From Cryptomeria japonica (Eukaryota > Streptophyta > Pinopsida > Cupressales > Cupressaceae): a DNA stretch of 64,000 nucleotides. Positions 60,596 through 64,000 of the stretch are shown here, piece by piece (position 1 is the first letter of the stretch; each line of letters starts with the position of its first letter). The notes beneath the pieces are model-generated. The model did no database searches. It saw nothing but the letters and a program-made list of their open reading frames with translations, and had not been told where the DNA came from. The stretch spans positions 605,370,709 through 605,434,708 of the forward strand of contig NC_081413.1 in the NCBI RefSeq assembly GCF_030272615.1, given 5' to 3'. The position numbers were made by a program, and so were the translations under genes.

Positions 60596-60950
60596 TTCTC
60601 TCCACACATGCTCCTTCGTGATTGACAATGTAAGTTTTCACTTTAAGAATATCCCAAAAGCACAAATTTGTCTCTAGCTGTCTGAAAAACCCATGATCCT
60701 CGACAAAAAACAAAATATATGCAGACTGTGGGCCGTTGGAATCTATAGAATGGCCCACAAACCCTTTTTTTCACAGTTTTTTGTACAAAAATCGGATATC
60801 GGATTTTATCCGATATCCGATTTTAGTACAAAAATTTGTGGTCCCCAAAAAATTTCCCGTTGCCACCATTTATTTAGTAAACTACCATATTGCAAAAATC
60901 TGATATCCGATTAAATCAGATATTGGATTTTATTAGTCATATTTTAGACA
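60596..60950. promoter_or_regulatory. Right subterminal region of copy B with GATATC palindromes
   Basis: Upstream of the - gene. Two double motifs: 60788-60824 (ATCGGATATCGGATTTTATC then CGATATCCGATTTT) and 60895-60932 (ATCTGATATCCGATTAAATC then AGATATTGGATTTT). GTTGCCACC near 60860 echoes the AGTGGCAAT of the terminal repeat in inverse. Same arrangement as 21586-21745. Confidence 0.5.
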
Positions 60951-60980
60951 GAGAGAGAGAGAAGGAGAGGGAGAGAGGGA

Positions 60981-61067
<87 letters not shown>

Positions 61068-61123
61068 AAGGAGAGGGAGAGAGGGAGAAATAGAGAGAGA
61101 GAGAGAGATAGAGAGAGAGAGAG
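60951..61123. repeat. (GA)n microsatellite, copy B
   Basis: GA run with a few GGAG interruptions; passes directly into the next satellite with no spacer. Confidence 0.95.
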
Positions 61124-64000
61124 GTCATATGGTGTCATTAGGGGTCATATGGTGTACTAAGGGGTCATATGGTGTCCTAAGGGGTCATATGACCCCTATG
61201 GACCCCATATGACCCCTATGGACACCATATGACACCTAATGACACCATATTGGGTTGCTTTGGGTCATATTGTGTCCTAAGGGGTCATATTGTGTCCTGA
61301 GGGGTCCTATGGTGTCCCAACACACCATATGACCCCTATGGACACCATAGGACCCCTAACGACACCATAGGACCCCTTAGGACACCAAATCATGTCGTTA
61401 GGGGTCATATTGTGTCTTAAAGGGTCGTAGGACACAATATGACCCCTAACGACATCATTTGGTGTCTTAAGAGGTCCTATGGTGTTGTTAGGGGTCATAG
61501 GGTGTCCATAGGGGTCATATGGTGTCCCATGAACCCTTATGACCTCTTAGGACACCATATGACCCCTAATGACACCATATTGGGTTGCTTTGGGTCACAT
61601 TGTGTCCTAAGGGGTCATATTGTGTCCTAAGGGGTCCTATGGTGTCCCAACACACCATATGACCCCTATGGACACTATAGGACCCCTAACGACACCATAG
61701 GACCCCTTAGGACACCAAATCATGTCGTTAGGGGTCATATTGTGTCTTAAAGGGTCGTAGGACACAATATGACCCCTAACGACATCATTTGGTGTCTTAA
61801 GAGGTCCTATGGTGTTGTTAGGAGTCATAGGGTGTCCATAGGGGTCATATGGTGTCCCATGAACCCTTATGACCTCTTAGGATGCCATATGACCCCTAAT
61901 GATACCATATTGGGTCGCTTTGTGTCACATTGTGTCCTAAGGGGTCATATTGTGTCCTAAGGGGTCCTATGGTGTCCCAAGACACCATATGACCCCTATG
62001 GACACCCTATGACCCCTAACGACACCATAGGACCCCTTAAGACACCAAATCATGTTGTTAGGGGTCATATTGTGTCCTACAACCCTGTAAGACACAATAT
62101 GACCCCTAACGACATGATTTGGTGTCTTAAGGGGTCCTATGGTGTCGTTAGGGGTCATAGGGTGTCCAAAGGGGTCATATGGTGTCTTGGGACACCAGAG
62201 GACCCCTTAGGACACCATATTGTGTCCTATAGGGGTCATATGGGGTCTTTAGGGGTCATATGGTGTCCATAGGGGTCATATGGTGTCTTAGGACACCATA
62301 GGACTCCTTAGGATGCCATATTGTATCCTGTAGGGGTCATATGGGGTCGTTAGGGGTCATATGGTGTCCATAAGGGTCATATGGTGTCTTGGGACACCAT
62401 AGGACCCCTTAGGACATCATATTGTGTCCTATAGGGTTCATATGAGGTCGTTAGGGGTCATATGGTGTCCTAAGAGGTCATAAGGGTTCATGGGACACCA
62501 TATGACCCCTATGGATACCCTATGACCTTGAACAACACCATAGGACCCCCTAAGACACCAAATCATGTCGTTACGGGTCATATTGTGTCATACGATCCCA
62601 TAAGACATAATATGACCCCTAACGACATGATTTGGTGTCTTAAGGGGTCCTATGGTGATGTTAGGGGTGATATGGTGTCCATAGAGGTCATATGGTGTCT
62701 TGGGACACCATAGGACCCCTTAGGAAACAATATGACCCCTTAGGACACAATATGACCCAAAGCGACCCAATATGGTGTCATTAGGGTCATATGGTGTCCT
62801 AAGAGGTCATATGGTTTTGTGGGACACCCTATGACCCCTATGGACACCCTATGACCCCTAAGGACACCATAGGACCCCTTAACACACCAAATCATGTTGT
62901 TAGGGGTCATATTATGTCCTATGACCCTGTAAGACACAATATGACACCTAACGATATGATTTGGTGTCTTAAGTGGTGCTATGGTGTCTTTAGGGGCAAT
63001 ATGTTGTCCATAAGGGTCATATGGTGTCTTGGGACACCATAGGACCCCTTAGGACATAATATGACCCCTTAGGACACAATATGACCCAAAGCGACCCAAT
63101 ATGGTGTCATTAGGGGTCATATGGTGTCATAAGAGGTCATAAAGGTTCATGGGACACCATATGACCCTTATGGACACCCTATGACCCCTAAGGACACCCT
63201 ATGACCCCTAACGACACTATAGGACCCCTTAAGACACCAAATCATGTCGTTAGGGGTCATATTGTGTCCTATGACCCCGTAAGACACAATATGACCCCTA
63301 ACGACATGATTTGGAGTCTTAAGGGGTCCTATGGTGTCGTTAGGGGTCCTATGGTGTCCATAGGGGTCGTACGGTGTCTTGGGACACCATAGGAACCCTT
63401 AGGACACAATATGACCCCTTAGGACACAATATGACCCAAAGCGACCCAATATGGTGTCATTAGGGGTCATATGGTGTCCTAAGAGGTCATAAGGGTTCAT
63501 GGGACACCATATGACCCTTAACGACACCATAGGACCCCTTAAGACACCAAATCACGTTGTTAGGGGTCATATTGTGTCCTACGACCCCATAAGACACAAT
63601 ATGACCCCTAACAACATGATTCGGTGTCTTAGGGGGTCTTATGGTGTCGTTAGGGGTCATATTGTGTCCATAGGACCCCTCAGGACACAATATGACCCCG
63701 CTTCCCTACAATATGACCCAAAGCAACCCAATATGGTGTCATTAGGGGTCATATGGTGTCCAAAGAGGTCATAAGGGTTCATGAGACACCATATGACCCC
63801 TATGGACACGCTATGATCCCTAATGACACCATAGGAGCCCTTAAGACACCAAATCATGTCGTTAGGGGTCATATTGTGTCCTACGACCCGATAGACAACA
63901 ATATGACCCCTAACAACATTATTTGGTGTCTTAAGGGGTCCTTTGGTGTCGTTAGGGGTCATAGGGTGTCCATAGGGGTCATATGGTGTCTTGGGACACG
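61122..64000. repeat. Higher-order satellite of inverted 20-bp units (period about 330 bp)
   Basis: Built from TTAGGGGTCATATGGTGTCC and its reverse complement, which alternate. Larger blocks repeat about every 330 bp (61307, 61637, 61967; later 62522, 62851, 63201 and 63499 with period 298-350). Because 330 is divisible by three, ORFs of 63 codons recur on both strands; they are by-products. It continues past the window end. Confidence 0.93.

Larger units (their letters stand above)
49990..61123. mobile_element. Composite two-gene DNA-transposon-like element, copy B
   Basis: Same layout and orientation as copy A but more complete on the left: inverted-repeat end (49990-50030), GATATC palindromes, TA-rich block, + gene (51038-52954), minisatellite, about 9 satellite units, - gene (57692-60595), GATATC palindromes and a GA microsatellite. 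The right inverted-repeat end found in copy A (22358-22407) is not seen; instead a different satellite starts at 61122, so the true right end is lost, displaced or beyond the window. Confidence 0.62.

Noticed and set aside
60937-61138. ORFs of repeated Arg-Glu or Ser-Leu in the GA tract
   Set aside because: Translation of a dinucleotide repeat.
61307-63962. Repeated 63-codon ORFs on both strands (MTPNDTIGPLK type)
   Set aside because: By-product of a 330-bp repeat unit; open on both strands and made of one short motif.
61122-64000. Telomere-like TTAGGG inside the satellite unit
   Set aside because: It occurs once per 20-bp unit in both orientations, not as (TTTAGGG)n; no telomere is indicated.
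1-64000. CRISPR arrays, tRNA or rRNA genes, bacterial operons
   Set aside because: None seen; the repeats are long satellites and LTRs of plant type, and the genes are spliced.

Overview
The window looks like repeat-dense nuclear DNA of a land plant with a large genome, possibly a gymnosperm (inference only). The evidence is plant-type Ty1/copia elements primed by initiator tRNA-Met, a broken malectin-like receptor-kinase gene, spliced genes with GT-AG introns, and methylation-type (C to T) decay. No intact host gene, tRNA, rRNA or CRISPR array was found.

The main content is two direct copies of one large composite element. Copy A enters from the left edge and ends near 22407. Copy B starts near 49990 and runs to at least 61123. 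Each carries a multi-exon gene of unknown family on + (the left gene) and a long single-exon gene on - (the right gene). The right gene's Asp, Asp and Glu motifs look like a DDE-type transposase core. The genes converge, and a satellite of about 360 bp per unit lies between their 3' ends: about 27 units in A, about 9 in B, with the same junctions in both. The outer ends hold GATATC-centred palindromes and GA or TA microsatellites. The left end of B and the right end of A match as an imperfect terminal inverted repeat. All four genes are broken, mostly by nonsense codons. I cannot assign the element to a named superfamily.

A copia element (1781-8461) sits inside the satellite of copy A with a clear target duplication. 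Between the two copies is a nest of LTR elements: LTR remnants 2a (22438-23907) and 2b (23908-25410 plus 32195-32309); element 3 (25411-32189) inserted in 2b; element 4 (32310-46854); and copia element 5 (38548-46235) inserted in the right LTR of element 4. Elements 3 and 4 are related, lie in opposite orientation, and lack protease, integrase and reverse transcriptase. They share two ORFs: a coiled coil with zinc knuckles, and a protein of about 1060 residues of unknown function.

From 46941 to 49386 lies the 5' part of a malectin-like receptor gene on -. Its second exon is split by a 328-bp solo LTR with a perfect target duplication, and its 3' part is missing where element 4 begins. The window ends (61122-64000) in a second satellite with a higher-order period of about 330 bp, built from a 20-bp unit in both orientations and directly abutting a GA microsatellite.
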